Assembly (NCBI RefSeq): GCF_037042905.1
Contig: NC_087247.1
Location: forward strand, 40,399,920-40,463,919
DNA: 64,000 bases
Direction: 5' to 3'
Source: Lytechinus pictus
Lineage: Eukaryota; Echinodermata; Echinoidea; Temnopleuroida; Toxopneustidae
Shown: piece by piece, positions 25,501-40,500 of the stretch
Layout of the letters: each line of letters opens with the position of its first letter
How positions within the stretch are numbered: position 1 is the first letter of the stretch
Position numbers and translations under genes: made by a program
Notes under the pieces: generated by a model
The model's input: only the letters and a program-made list of their open reading frames with translations
Database searches by the model: none
Told to the model about the DNA's origin: nothing

Positions 25501-28500
25501 CGGTGACAAGACCCCGGAAATCATATTCGTAAGTAGACGTTCTTTTCTCCCGTAGTCAGGGTTCTGGGAATGAGCCTCACATCTCTGACTCTGGGCTTTC
25601 ACCAAATTGAAAAGTGTGCTACCCTTGAGGTTTACTAAGGAAGTGACCTCATCCATGCAAATTTATCACCAAGGTTGCGTTCCATCTAGTATTCCTCAAG
25701 TGTTTTAATAGTAAACTTTTCTAGATCAGGGACATGAGGAATGAGAAGAGTTTCTTTTAAACCTTGTGTAGGATTCCCTTCAAATTCAATATTTCTCCGA
25801 AGTCAACTGGATGATAGTGTCATGATCTTTTTGCATTTATTATTGCTTTTTGTTTGCACAAGAGTTACGAGTTCTTTAGGGAGAATATATCGACTGGCAT
25901 GACGTTATTGTGTTGACGTTAATCCTGAGAGAAAATAAAAACAAACTAGAGGGCGCTGCAATCTTCATAATCTGAGATAGAATGAGATATGATAAATGCT
26001 ATTTATGGCATGAGCACATGAAGTTCGTAAGATTCTGAGTCATGTTTCATGCAGACCGCATTAAGTGCACATGCGGAAGAATGGAAGAAAGGGAACTGAA
26101 ATGAATTAATCCAGTATTTCCACAATTATTATTGGAGGAAATTCGTGGAAATAGGTTAGAATGGTACATTCAATGTTAAAGTATGTTAAGGTATGTTAAA
26201 GTATACAGGGTTTATTTATAATTGATTTCAGTTTTTTTTTCTTCAAAGCAGTACGTATAATAAGTCCGGACTATAGAACAGAAATTGAAGCCACCATTTC
26301 AACCATATTTTGTTTTTATACCATCTTTTTTTTCTTCTAAGACTTGTGTCTAATTTGGATCATTACTTGTAGTTGTTTTGACAGAAACTTGCAATTTCTC
26401 ATGGACAATGTGGAATGGTCAATGGCTAATACAAATTTCATATTACATGTAAGTGATATAGTATACGAAGAAGACAATGTAATCAACATAGCCAGCTAAA
26501 AGGGCGTATTTCTTTATATGAGATCTGATGCTTTTGTAAGATGACAATAGAACTGTCCGGTTCTGGTTTCGTGGATGAAATTTGGTTAATAAGGTATCCA
26601 GATTATTTTTTAAAACTTGTTAATGATTCTAATGTGTCTATAATTTTATAGGTTTGTGGGATACCCTCTTAAGTTAGCTTTCGGAGTCTTTAATTTTTGA
26701 AAGTCGTTGCATTCGTCCTTAATCAGTACACATTGTCGTCACACACTGTGCTTTACTCATTACATTGGATCGTATTTCGGCTTTCACCCCTCAAATTACT
26801 GGATTGTCTCGAAATGACAATGGAGTATCGATTTCCAGTTCACGTTCTCTGTATCATATATGGAATGCAAACAGAATTATGATATTTCCTCTAGCTCTTA
26901 TCTCATCTAAATGATGTAACTGATAGTGATAAACTCGGCGATAAAGCTAGATAGCTTGAATGCAAGCACGATCTTAAATGCTAAAAATGTGTGTACTTTG
27001 ATAACCTAGTCCTTGAAGCTTCATAACTAGCCATATTTGCCAGCGATATAGTTGTGATTTGATATTTTTATAATCCATTTAATCAACTCACAAATATGGA
27101 AATCCTTTCAAATTATGGATTTTAATTTCAGAATTGTGTCAATGTGAGCATAATCCCATACATCTTATTGCTACAATATATCTAACAAGAACAATGAACA
27201 CAATTCGAAATTTATTATCTTAATCATGCTTTATGTATTTTCAAATATGCCTTAATTGATTTTGAATAAGTCTTTCAGTCTTTATCCCTATGGTTTATTT
27301 TGGTGAATTATGATAAGAAAAACAAATAAGCAATCGTAAACCTTATTTGGATCATCTGCTTTTATGACAAGCTACATGCAAAATTGTGGATAAAGCTTTA
27401 AACTTGCCAGTTTGACTTTTAAAAAGCAAACATCATTTTAGAAACGACAGCACTGTCTGTTAAAAAATAGAATTTATCCCGAATCCATTTAAATCCCCCT
27501 TTTCCATAACTGGATCTATTACTGCGACCATATTATTCAGTCAATGGGAATAGTAAGCTTTATCTCTAGCGGATGAGAGCTATTTTCAGGAGTTTAAGAG
27601 ATGGTTATCCAGTTGAATGTCCGCACTCCACCCCATGATGTAGTCCGGCTCACATTAATTTGTGTTTGTCCCGTGATTGTGAGGGGTATTATTCATATCT
27701 TGCCCTACCTCTTTCTGACCTCATATAGTCCCCCGCAACCTCCCGATAAATGCCCCGTAAATGCCACCTTGATTTAAAACAGATCGTGTCAACTGTTCAT
27801 GGGGCTTAGCACATGAAACATGTATTATCATGTATTTAACATGACAGAGTGATGACGCAAAATCACTGGAACATGCGTTTGACACCAAGATAATCATGAA
27901 ATAAAACCATAGATGAGAAGTCTTCTTAGGCTATACAAAAAAAAACAATTATTTATCAAAAACTGGGATTTAAGAATAGAAAATATGAGAAACATTGTCT
28001 CAAGAAATAAATGGGCGATAATTTTGCTTTGTAATGGCCTTTACTGTCATTTCAGTGGGGAGCTTTCGAATTTGTTTTGTCATTTTCACTTGCATATATC
28101 TCTGAAAGAAACACCCTCAAATCAGACTTGTTATTTTGACCGATGCTACGTCACATCGTCTTATGACGGTTGTGACGTCAGTAGAAGCTGATAAACCCTT
28201 TCCTGACCAACATTCACTCTTTCTGGTTTTGTGTATTTAGGTATGGCGTCATCTCTTGACTCATCTGGGAGAAAGTAACACGGCAACAATCATCATCTTC
28301 ATGATATCGTTTGCTGTGATCTTTCTAACCAAGGAGATCATTGAAAAGTTCAAAGACCGGATTAACTTCAACATCCCAATCGAACTCATCGTGGTAAGTT
28401 CTAACATCAGACTTTACTGAAAAGGTCATTAAAATCTATCAACAACATGCAGCGAAAGAATTTTGTCCGGCACAGCCCTCTTGATGAAATAATATAGTAT

Positions 28501-31500
28501 TTTAGGAGAGATGAAATGTCAATTACTGTATATTTTATTTTTTAGTATGACCTTAATTCTTGAAGTGAAAGGTTCATGCCCGTACAATTACAAGGGGGAT
28601 CACTGTAAAACAAATTTATTCTCGTCTACAAAATCTGTTGACCATTTGGGGGAAGAATGGTTTGATATCTAATACATTACCCTTTTAGGCGTCAACTATG
28701 TGACATTTTGGATAGTTGACAAGCATTTTGACGTCACTTCCGTTTGAGTTTCATCCTTCCATTAATTAGTATTTCCTAAATTACTCTATGAATAAAGGTG
28801 ATGTCGATAGAGTCAGTGTCATATTAATTTCCAAGGTCGTGCCACACAGAAAAGTCACTGTTTACTTAACTACATACTAAGGCCCGTACTCCGAAGTCGG
28901 GTTTAACTTAAACTCAGGTTTAAAGTTGTGGTTTAAGTATGGATAGCCATTTGTTACATAAATAACTAACAGGAGAGATATCATATTTCAGCTCATTTGG
29001 CTCTCAAATCATTCATAATTGGCTAGGAAGTATAAATAAATGATTGTATTCACCATCGATGAATCAGGAAAGAGCAGAGTAAACATAAGAAACATACAAA
29101 CATTTTGACACCTTTGGCTTTCCATAATTTTAGCACAGGGTTAGACCATGGTGTAAGTTAAACCTGACTTCAGAATACGGGCCTAAAAAACGAAGAGCTA
29201 ATTCAGCTCTTAAAGAGCGTGTATAGTGACTGCACTTCGGAGTGCTGATTTTGTTAAGTTCAAATTTGAACGAGAAAAATCAGCACTCCGAAGTGCAGTC
29301 AGTATACACGCTCTTTAAGAGCTAAATTAGCTCTTCGTTTTTTAGAGTGTAAGTTGATGTACGATTTTTGAATATATATACTATCGGGAAATGATTTAAA
29401 ATATCGTGGAGCTGTGGGACATTTCAATCATTTTACAATACAAACAAAGGCATTTCAGAAGAAATGATAACAAAAAAAGAGAAAGAATTTATGAAATTAG
29501 GGCGAGCATGATCATTCCAGCATTCAAGATTTCTCTTCTTTGCCCAAATGTTCAATTCCTGAACATTATATCAAAGGAACAGATTCAAATTTTGAGCCAC
29601 AAAAACGCGAGTCAGCACCTGTTGTTCAACATCTTATTGAATGAAAGGAAAAATAACAATTATTAGCATAAACATAACTATTGCATTGCAAAGAAAATAA
29701 AATGTTGCTATGCTCGATAACCCGAGTATGAAATGAGATTAATGTGGACACTTCCTAGGGTATATACTAACAAACATGTGGGAATGACAATGTGTCATGC
29801 AAAGATTATTTCCTGTTGCCAAGTATATTTAAAGTCTTGGTGGCAAGCTATTGGTGATAAATTTAGAAACCACTCTCCTTTTGCCAGGAAACATTCTGAA
29901 ACACGTGACTTTAATATCACCTGACATGCTGATGATGGTGATTGCTTTAGTTGCCAAGTTTTCGTATTTTGATGATTTGTATAGTAGCTAGAAGACACCT
30001 TTTTCGTGATTTGCATGCACACAGCTAAATTATGGGATTTGTTGTATTCGAGGAATGTTATATTTGATTAATTATCTTTTTTGGGGGGGGGGTGAATTGA
30101 ATACCTGTGGAGAAAGGAGAGGAGAATAAAAACCGAAAGTAAATTTTTGCCTACAAAAATAAAAAATCAGCAATTATAGTAATTAGTACTTATATGTTAT
30201 CGAAAATTTCAACGGGCTTTACATTTTACAATATCATACACAGTGGCGTAACTACGGGGGGGGGGCATGGGGGGCACGTGCCCCCCCCCCCCCCAATCGG
30301 CTGACCAAAAAAAAAAAAAAAACACGGGGAAAAGGAGAAAAAGAGGGAGTAAGGAAGAGAAACGAAGTGGGAAAGAAGACATTATTGTTCATTATAATTG
30401 TTCATCATAATTATGTTATGTTATTTACATAAGAAACATTTTTTTCATAACTTTATGAAACATAATTCGCTCAGGGCCTATGTCTTCATTGTTCCTGGTG
30501 CTCGCATTGTCTGTTTACCGAGATATATTATCCTGTTATACTAAAACCTCCCGTTTTCAAGTCAATATACACCAAACTGCAAAATATATTTCCTCGCACT
30601 TCGAGTTATTGTTTTATGTACAATAGTAGGCCCTATGCTTCTTTTTCATGACTACTTAAAGTGATTGCCCCATTTTAAGGTCTTGAAATAAAACATTTCC
30701 TTTCCGTGCTTACGTTCGCAGTAGTGGATTGGTGAAATATGTCTGCTCTCCATGAATTCCTAGAATCAGTCCTTAAATGTCCCTCTTTCTAATCTGAATA
30801 TCAAAAATTTTCAGCTCGCGCTTCGCGCTCGCATCATTTGGTTAGTGAACTACGTATGGTCTTCGTGAATTTCTACAAACAAGCCTTAAAATGCCCCTCT
30901 TCAGGTCTGAATTTCCTAAATTTTCAGCTCGCGCTTCGCGCTCGCAAGATTTGAATATGTTAATAATGATTACAAGTGCTTTATGTGCAGGTTAAGATGT
31001 AATTCTAACAAAATCAGCAAGCGCTTATTGGCACTCGCATAAGATGACTATGGTGAGATGTGTATACACTTAATGGATTCCTAAAATATAGTCCTTAAAA
31101 TCTTCCTGTTTGGGGGTCAATATTTACAAAAATTTCAGCTCGCGCTCCGCGCTCGCATTATTTAGCGAGACAGGTACATATCATGATTACAAAAGATTGA
31201 TTATAATGTCCCTTTTTAGGTCTAAATATCAAAAATTTTAAATATTTTAAGCTCGCGCTTCGCGCTCGCATTATTTGACCAGTGAGAGACATATCCGTTT
31301 AATGGCACTGTCCTTAAAATGTCTCTATTAGGTATACCTGGCAACTGGGCGCGCTTCGCGCGCTCACTTAGTGACTCAAAATTTTTGCTGGTGCCCCCCC
31401 AATGCCGTGACCCACGGTACGCCACTGATCATACACCTAAAAATAGTCAATCGCCAGCCCCACTCAAGCGTACACATGCTCCAGTTCATCCTGTAAATAT

Positions 31501-34500
31501 TTCATAGTAATCATAAGAGTGTATTTGGAAGGTATTGATGTTGATATTCAATAGTTCAGATGATTTTAAACAAAAAGAGTTATGTAAATAAATTTCATGT
31601 CAGAAATACTAGTGACGCAAAGGGACTCGAATGCCATCACATGAGCCAAAGTATAAGCGATGTGTCCTCTTGACCACGCCCTCTTATTGTTTTGTGCAAA
31701 ATCGCCCTCAATTTTATGAAAAATCAATCATACTAAAATCTAACATCCAATAAAAAATATAACTAATTTTCGCTATTCTTTACAACCTGAAATCAAGAAT
31801 TTGTGGAACATGTGTTATTCAGTTTATCGATATTGCATAAATACCCAATGAACTATTAACATAATATTCTTTGAACCAATGAGGTTCTTTACACTATCAT
31901 TCATGTCATATGTTGCATGAAGAGTAAGGAAATGTCTAATATGCACAAGAAATAATTGTTTCCTGTCACACATAATTACGTAATAATCAGTGCCCCAATG
32001 GACATAGATCTCCTTTTGGCTATCTAATGCTGATGTAAAAGTACCATTTATTGTTGGAGTAAAAACTATTACATTTGGCGAATGTTATTTTGTTATTTAT
32101 CATCATCGTTTAGATATTCTATGATAGATGATAGATATTGTATAAAAAATGTACTTGATAAAGAAATGTAGTATGGCATACTCCAGACTTTGAATTATCT
32201 AGTTACCATGCGCTAACAATGCGATAATGAGGCCAGGATAATGAGGAAATATATGTGTGTGTGTGTGGGGGGGGGGGCTTTGTCTAGCTCGATGCCTCAC
32301 TGAACTTCTGAGTTGACAGTATTTTTTACATGGCATTCTAACCCACCTTTCCCCTCAAAGTATATGGATATGGAAAACAAATCTTTCGTTTTCTCTCCTG
32401 AAATCCATCCCGTCAAATCTGATTATGGGGATAGTATCGAGGTGCATGTGGGATGTTGTATTTGAGTACTGACAGACTAAGATGGTTTGAATCATCAATA
32501 TTGGCTTTAGTGTAATCTAGCTCAAAACTATGTAAGCCACAGTGTTGGTTCTATCTCTACTTTGGGCTCCACTTTGTCAACGAGAGGGTTGTATTACGGG
32601 TATTCACTGCACAAATGTAATATCGTCATCGCATTTACCTATAATCATGTTCACCCGTCTACCCCCCCCCCCTCCTCTCTGCAACCCTCTCCACCCAATC
32701 TCTCCGTCTTCTATCTTACACGAACTTACACACCCACCCTAACCGACACCCACACACTCCTGCCTATCTTTTGCCATTTCGGGGGTTCTATGTGTCTGGT
32801 TCATTTTTTAGTGTCTCATGTCTTCTTTCACTTTGTCTCCTCTTTTCTTTCTTACCTTCCACCTTCCCTGTGTATGTATATCTCTTTGTATGATTGTCTG
32901 TTTGCCTACCCCACCCCCCTTCTCAAGGCTACTACATTATAATGAGTCACATCATTAAGGCAGCTGTTAGTGTAAATTAGTTTTCAAAATCTTTAGGTTA
33001 AAGTCTTACAATATCAGTGCAAATTCGCCATCACTAGACGTACGAGCCTGTATACGCCAGTCCTCATGACTGTTGAAAATTTATTTTTTAAACTTTGCCA
33101 GACGGTGAAGATCTGAAAAGTTAAACGCCTTATGTAGGTCGGGGAGGGAGACATATTTGGCGGGTTCATATAATTTGTTATCCTTCCACATCATGCTGTG
33201 AAACCACATGAATATTGTCGCAATCCTGCTGTGATAAATAAATTGAATCCAATACCATGCCTGCTATACAGCAAGTAAATTTGGCACTAATAAACCTTCC
33301 AGTTAAAGCTCCCAAAACACGCATTAGAGTTGTTTTAAATCATTATCATGTCTATAAACTAGTTTGGTAGTTCCTATAGGAACCATTTATGATTTTAAAT
33401 CTTATCAAATTAAACAAGACTAAAGTCTAGTGTCCACTTCATGAAAAACATACGATCAGTGCAGATCTATAAGAAAAAGGTTTTACCAATTTCTTTTCCT
33501 TTTCTGTATAAAAAAAATCTGTAAAGCTTTATCAATTATTACTTCTAATTTTTACTTTATTACTTCTTTAATTATTACATTACTTTCCCTTATTGCCATT
33601 TTGTGTCAAATTATTAAACGAAAAATATCAAAGAAGAATGATAAAGTAATATATTGATTTTGGATGAGAGGAAAACACAAAGGTTGAAGTTTTAATATTG
33701 ATTACAATCTATCTAGCTGTATTTCATTTCATTTATTTTATTTCAACACGGTAAACGAACTTCAGCCAATGGCTGTTCTTCTGAACGTCCGTGCGTACAT
33801 ATTAAAATCACATTACATGTATATACAATTAAGATACATAATACGAAATAAATATACAATTAAAATATCATCAATATTACAAAGAAAAACAAACAAAGGC
33901 AGAACAATGCAAATATTGAACTGTTTAAACACATAAAATGAACTAACAAATGAGAACAAGAATATATGATTATTATTGGTTTCTCCGGTGTGAGAGAGCT
34001 CACTTGCGCCTTGAACAAAAATTGGTCCGATATTCTTTAGTTTTGTAGGGGCGTCCACAATATAACTTACATTATTATGCAATAATTTTATATATATATG
34101 TGAACCTAAATTATGTTACAATTCTTGTCAATGGTAATGTTTTCACAATACAGAAAAACTCACCATAGCTTCATTTATTAATATTATTTGATAGACTCCC
34201 CTGCTGACCATTTTTTTAAATCCCGGTCCCCTGACTCCTCCCAGGTGAAACGTCGGTCACCATGGTCACTGGGTCCTCAAGCACGTGGTAGACATTCAAA
34301 TTTATCAAATTTAAGAGCGTTACAACATGTTTTAGCTCGGATATTTTCTCTCTGTTTGATTGAAAGATAGACATGCTGGAGAAGTGGCATTTCCGTGCTT
34401 GGTAAATTAGATTTATCAGAGAGGGAAAGCGCGGGGTTTGGAAAGGAAGGTGTGTACTGCAACACGTGCTATATTTCACGTGTTTCTTCGCCATGATCAA

Positions 34501-37500
34501 TTATATATATAGAGGCCTATATTTAAATATGCATATACTGCATATTTATAGTTATAGCGGTAGTACAAAGTATATAGAACCGATTTAGGTACTACTATTG
34601 GGTATATTTTTTTATCTTTTCATTTTAGACATAAAGTAGTCAAACCTTAACTTGAAAAAGAAAATAGCTCAAATAAGACAGAGTAAAATGGAATGTTAAT
34701 CATCATATATTTAAAAAAAATCATACTCGTGATTGTGATAACATCTTTAAGAAATCATCTATTGGATTCAACGAGGGACAGATAATGTATTTATTTTCTG
34801 TTTCATTCCTTTGATAGGTTGCTATCTCTATCATCGTCTCCAAATTCGCCTACATGCACAGCCGACATGGTGTGGACACTATCTTTGAGATTAAGACAGG
34901 GTATGAGAAATGAACGTTTAACATTTCAAAAGTAATTTTTTTAAATGTATCTTGATATTGCAACGAATTATGATTACCATTTTCATTGCTTGTGGTTTCG
35001 TTATCTAATGTGGTTACAATTCGTTTTACATCATACATATCTTTTATCAACGACCATTACAATTCATTTAATCAAATTTAATAAGAAATTAAAACACAAA
35101 ATAATATATGCCACTTCACTTGCCCCACATAGTTGAGCCATGGAATATGTTCACTGTTACTATGTATTAAAATTTTATTTTTCATTTGTTATTTCAGTTT
35201 CCCTCCCCCACAAATGCCAAGTATGTTCGGTCCCCTATTCGGTTCCCTGATCGGTGATAGTTTTGCCATCGCCATCGTCGCCTTCGCGCTCTCGGTATCT
35301 CTTTCCAAGACCTTCGCTACCAGAAACAACTACGAAATCGACGCAAACCAGGTAGGCTTATAAATTAACAGGATAAAAATCTTTTTTTATCATGGTACAG
35401 CGGGGATTAAGGGGGGGGGTGGTGCGTATTCCATTCGATATTTCTGTGACTGAGGTATTAAAGTTAAAGACATATAAGACAAAGTTGGGCCTTAAATGAA
35501 AGACAATTTTTTTTCATAGTAACATTTTCTGTGATGCTAGTATGTTCATTACTCCAAGGAATGCCCGGTACTTAATATTTCACTTAAAAGATGTAACTCA
35601 ATTCAATTCAATTCAATTCAATCAAATTCCCAGCCACGAAAGAAAAATATATCAATGAACCATGGTCCTGCATCGGAGGCGGGGTGCTGGGGGTCCTGGA
35701 AATTAGGTTGGTATGGTAAAAATGTCAAAATCCCCTTCATTTTAGAGTGAACCCCCCCCCCCCCCTCTCTCCTTACCAAATTCCCCACATACAATCTTCT
35801 TCATCATGTTCATTTTGTAGTGAAAACCATTTTTGTTGTTGCTTGTTTACAAACTAGCACCCCTCTTTCAAAATCGTTCTCAGGCCCTCTGTAATGAACC
35901 TAATGTTATTAGTTTATCAGAGAATATCAACTTATCAAATATATTTTTAAATGGACAACATTCTATTTATGTGAGATTTCCAACCCTCATTTTATTTACA
36001 TATATAACCTGAAACCCGTTCTAGACTCTATGAGTAAAACAACTACGAAGACCCTTGCGCAGTCATTGTTATCACCACCAAAATGATATACTAGCACATT
36101 CATGGTTTTTTTTAAGATGCCACATTAATTCTTCAAAACAATAGCTCCAGAAATAAACAATAATTTATCACATGATTCAATCCTATTGAAATAAAGCTTT
36201 AACATAGGTATCATCTTTCAGTTCACTTTCGGCTTCTCAATTATACCAATTTCCTCTCCGCTGTGAGCAATTTAGCGAATAACTTCATGAGTCACGGTCG
36301 GTGGCTATTCTAGGCAACTTCAAAATACAATGCAATGATATACTGAAGCAATATTTCACCTCTATGAAATATCTATGATTAAAATATCCTTTGAAATTAA
36401 AATTTCAAAGGATACTTCCTCTGGACAATAGACTGCAATGCAACATTGTTATAATTCATTTCAACAGAATAAAATTCTTAAAAGAAAGGGCACAAGGCAG
36501 CATATATGAGTTTTGAAAGTTGCTTTTATTGCTTTAATTCAAACTTGTTCTCGTTTTTGTCGGCTTACCAGGAAATGTTGTCTTATGGAGTGTCAAACAT
36601 CATATCATCGTTCTTCCACTGTTTTGTCTGTTGTGGAGCTCTTGCTCGTACATCCATCCAGGAAGCCGTTGGAGGAAAGACACAGGTATTTTTTTTTCTT
36701 ACAAAATCATCGTCTGATGAAATCAAGATGATCTTGTCATCGCTTAACTTATTTGACCGAATGTTACAAGAGTCTTGTCCATTTTAATGCATAAGAATAC
36801 ATTTCTATTTATGTTGTTATGTCGCTTTCGCATAATGATGCACATAATACTCTACAATTCTTATGTGTATTTGCTTATCAAGTATAAGCTTTATAGATTA
36901 TTCTATAAAGACTTATACTAAATTATCAAAGGGGTACATTAAGTTTCATAAATTCATACAGTATATGAAGTACAATAGTTTTCAACTATAAGGTTTATGG
37001 ACTCTTATCATAAGGCCTTGTAATAATTGTTCACTTTTCAAGTGTATGGTATGTATAGTGTTATACTTTAGCTCAATTGAATACAAAAGACGAATTCCAA
37101 ACTCAAATGAAAGGACATAAGAAAACATACCGGCTCTTTAGTGCTAAATCACCCCTGTTCAAAAGCAAGTTGACGCACCGCTGTCAGGATACGAAATTCT
37201 ATTAAAAGGGCCCCTAGTGAGGATCTAGAGCCATCTGTTCTGTATTTCCTGACAGCCTTGAAAACATTCTTGCTTGATAAAGAAAGAAGTCACACTAATG
37301 AATTTTTGGTCAACCAAATTATTATGATTTTTTTTTTAATTATCTTCTTTTTTTCCAGATCGTCACCCTAGTCTCATCCACTATGGTCATGTTGGTATTG
37401 CTCTTCATGGCCCCATGGTTCGAGCCCCTACCCAAGGTGAGTTAGTTATATAACATTCAGAGAATAACTATTAAGCTTACTTCATTGAGAAAGTGTGTTA

Positions 37501-40500
37501 TTGACCAGGTCTCACAAAAGCACCTTTCCACTTTTTACCCATTTCGACACAAAATACACAGAAAGTGGACAAAAAATCAATAAAAAGAATCTTTCCTGGC
37601 CAGAATAACATTTTAAATGTGTCGGGGTCAGCAGCTTTATCATTACACCCCCCCCCCCCCCGAATACCCCCAATCCTCGGTCCAGTCTATTTCTCTTGTT
37701 CTTGTTCAGTTTCACCTGTACATTTTATGTCACTGTTTTCTAAGATGGGAATGAGGCAGAAAATTGCTTACACCCCAAATTACGAAGAGAAAAAAATGGA
37801 TCAATCTGAAAAAGTAAAAAAGAAATTCATACATCCTGTGATCCTTAATTATGAATTGACTTGGTATCGTTTAAGTCATTTCGGCGTCCGAAAAACAAAA
37901 TTATGTACTTAATTCAACACTTTTTCAAATTGTAATATCAAATAGAAAAATGACGACAATAATTCCTTAAACAATTATGTTCGAGAACTCGATGCAGTAA
38001 CTTCAAATTGTGTATTGAATGTATAACACCAATTATTTTGTTTCTTCTCATTATTCCAGTCTGTGTTGGCAGCCATCATCTGTGCTGGTCTAAAGGGCAT
38101 GTTCCTTCAGTTCCGGGATCTTCATTTCTTGTTCCGATATTCCAAATATGATTTCGTAAGTATTTGGCAAAGAACGAGCTCTTCTCATTCAAAGAAACAA
38201 GTTTAATGAATATTGAAACATCCTGTAGTCAAAATGTAATAATAAAACAAGTTTCATGTTTCATGATTACATTGAAATCAACTTCTCTCATCACATATTT
38301 CTGCAAGGCGAACGTTAAACTTATCTGAAAAGGTGGCAATACCGTGAAATAGATCCAGAGCAATTTTTTAAATTTGCATAAAAGAAGTCAAAATTCAATA
38401 AAAAACTGACCTTACTTTTATAACGTAGACCTACAATATCAAAGTATATGAATTATCAGTGAACAATCGTATTATCAATGGAAGGGAATAACTACATTAT
38501 TTGTCAAATCTTTCAATTATTATTTTTTCTTTGTTGTCATAATGGCAAAATTTAATCTCCTAATCATTCACAGATAGGCAAATTGAATATCATTATTATT
38601 CAATACTAACAACCCGTCTCTTTTCTTGCACATCCCAAACAATTTCCACAGATTATCTGGGTATCAACCTGGGCTGCTGTTGTCTTCATCGGGGTCGATC
38701 TCGGTCTCGGAGTCGGTGTCATCGTCGCCCTCTTCGTCACTGTAGTTAGAACACAAACACCAAACTTCTCAACCAGGGGAAATGTTAACGGAACCGAACT
38801 CTACAAGAACATCAAACGATATCCAAGTGTAAGTAATTATGCGTCCCAGATTTTTTTTCCAGCAAAATTTTGTGAATGTCGGTTTCCTTAAAAAAGAACT
38901 TGACCCAGAATTTTCTTATCACTTTTCCAGCATAGGGAAATAATTTATGATATTTTACATTCATTATAAAGTGTATTATAAACTTCCTGTGACATAGACT
39001 TCGGATGACAGTAATATACAATGTATATCTGAAAACGGATATTTATTGTTGAGACACAGTGCTTATTATAGAGAATATCTCGATATCTCATCCCAATTAT
39101 TGTTATCCATTTTCTAATCTTCATGGATTAAATGATTATCATTTTTAGAAACAACTTAAAGCATTGATATTTAAGATTGTAAAACTAGTATTTCAATATA
39201 CTTATCGTGTTAACAAGGGTGCAGATAAATGTTCTCATCATCCCACCGCTCTAATTTCAAGTCCCTCCCCATCATACCCATCATTCCTTATTGTCCAATT
39301 TCCCCTTTCCTTTTATTTAATATATTTTTTCTCTTTATTTGACTTTTTCATTATACTTCTTTTAATATACACTATCTCCTTTCTTTGAAATTGCTGAAAA
39401 AATGTTTATCGCCGGTCATAAAGGTTTTTGATACTTCACTATGAACAAAATATTGTCAGATAACATTTCAACTATATATATTAGAGTTCCATAATACAAG
39501 GAGATTCAATAGATGTAAAGCAACCTGGAATTGAGATTGATCACAAGCTGTGTATTCAAGGATACAAATGGAAATCAAATTGAGTTTGATGTGAATCTAT
39601 CTTAACGCTCTGTAAGAAGGGGTCCAGAGGAGCGTTTCATGAAAGTTGTCAGCACTGACAAGTTGGCTTTCTCCGACAGTTACCATAGTAACAGTCAGAG
39701 GCAAGTGCCTCACAGCCAATAAAAACCAAGGATTTCACTGAAATTGTCAGCACCGACAATTTAGTCAGTGCTGACAACTTTCATGAAACACCCCCAGGAG
39801 TCCACCGGGCTCCATGGTATGAACAGGATGAATGAACATTCCTTGCTTGGGAAACCTGTCATCAGAGCTGTTAATATGTTTTGGTTTTTTAATCTAAAAT
39901 TTCACTTCAAGTATAACTCTTCATCACTGAGGAAAATTGTTTTTATAATATTATCTGCACGTATTTGATTGGTTTATCACAAATTTTACTTCTGATTTTA
40001 ACATACAGGCTAAGGAATACGACCAAGTGAAGATCGTCCAAATGCAGGGTTCATTGTACTTTGCCAATGCCGAGATGTTCCGTAATCAGGTCTACGATTC
40101 CGTGGGCATCAATCCCGTCAAAGTCCTTGTCAAGATCCAAAAAGCCCAGGCAAAAGATAAGAAACTCAAGAAGAAAAAGGAAAATCCTGATATTCCTAAT
40201 GACGTCATTGAACTGACTGGTGCAAACGAGGTATGACTTATGATATTTGGATTTCATAAGTACGAAAACTCTATCTACCCATATAAGTTAATAACAATTA
40301 TCCATTGTAATACACGGAAAAAGACAGGAGGTCCCATTTTAAAAAGTTTTTTATGACTCGACCGGAGCTCGAACCAGCGACCTATACTGTTCAGAAATAT
40401 GGGCTCTATAAAAAAAAATTATATAACATCTTGCACTTGAAAGAAAAAATATGATGGTATATACATGTATATATACAAAGTATTGCAATATTGTAGCAAT

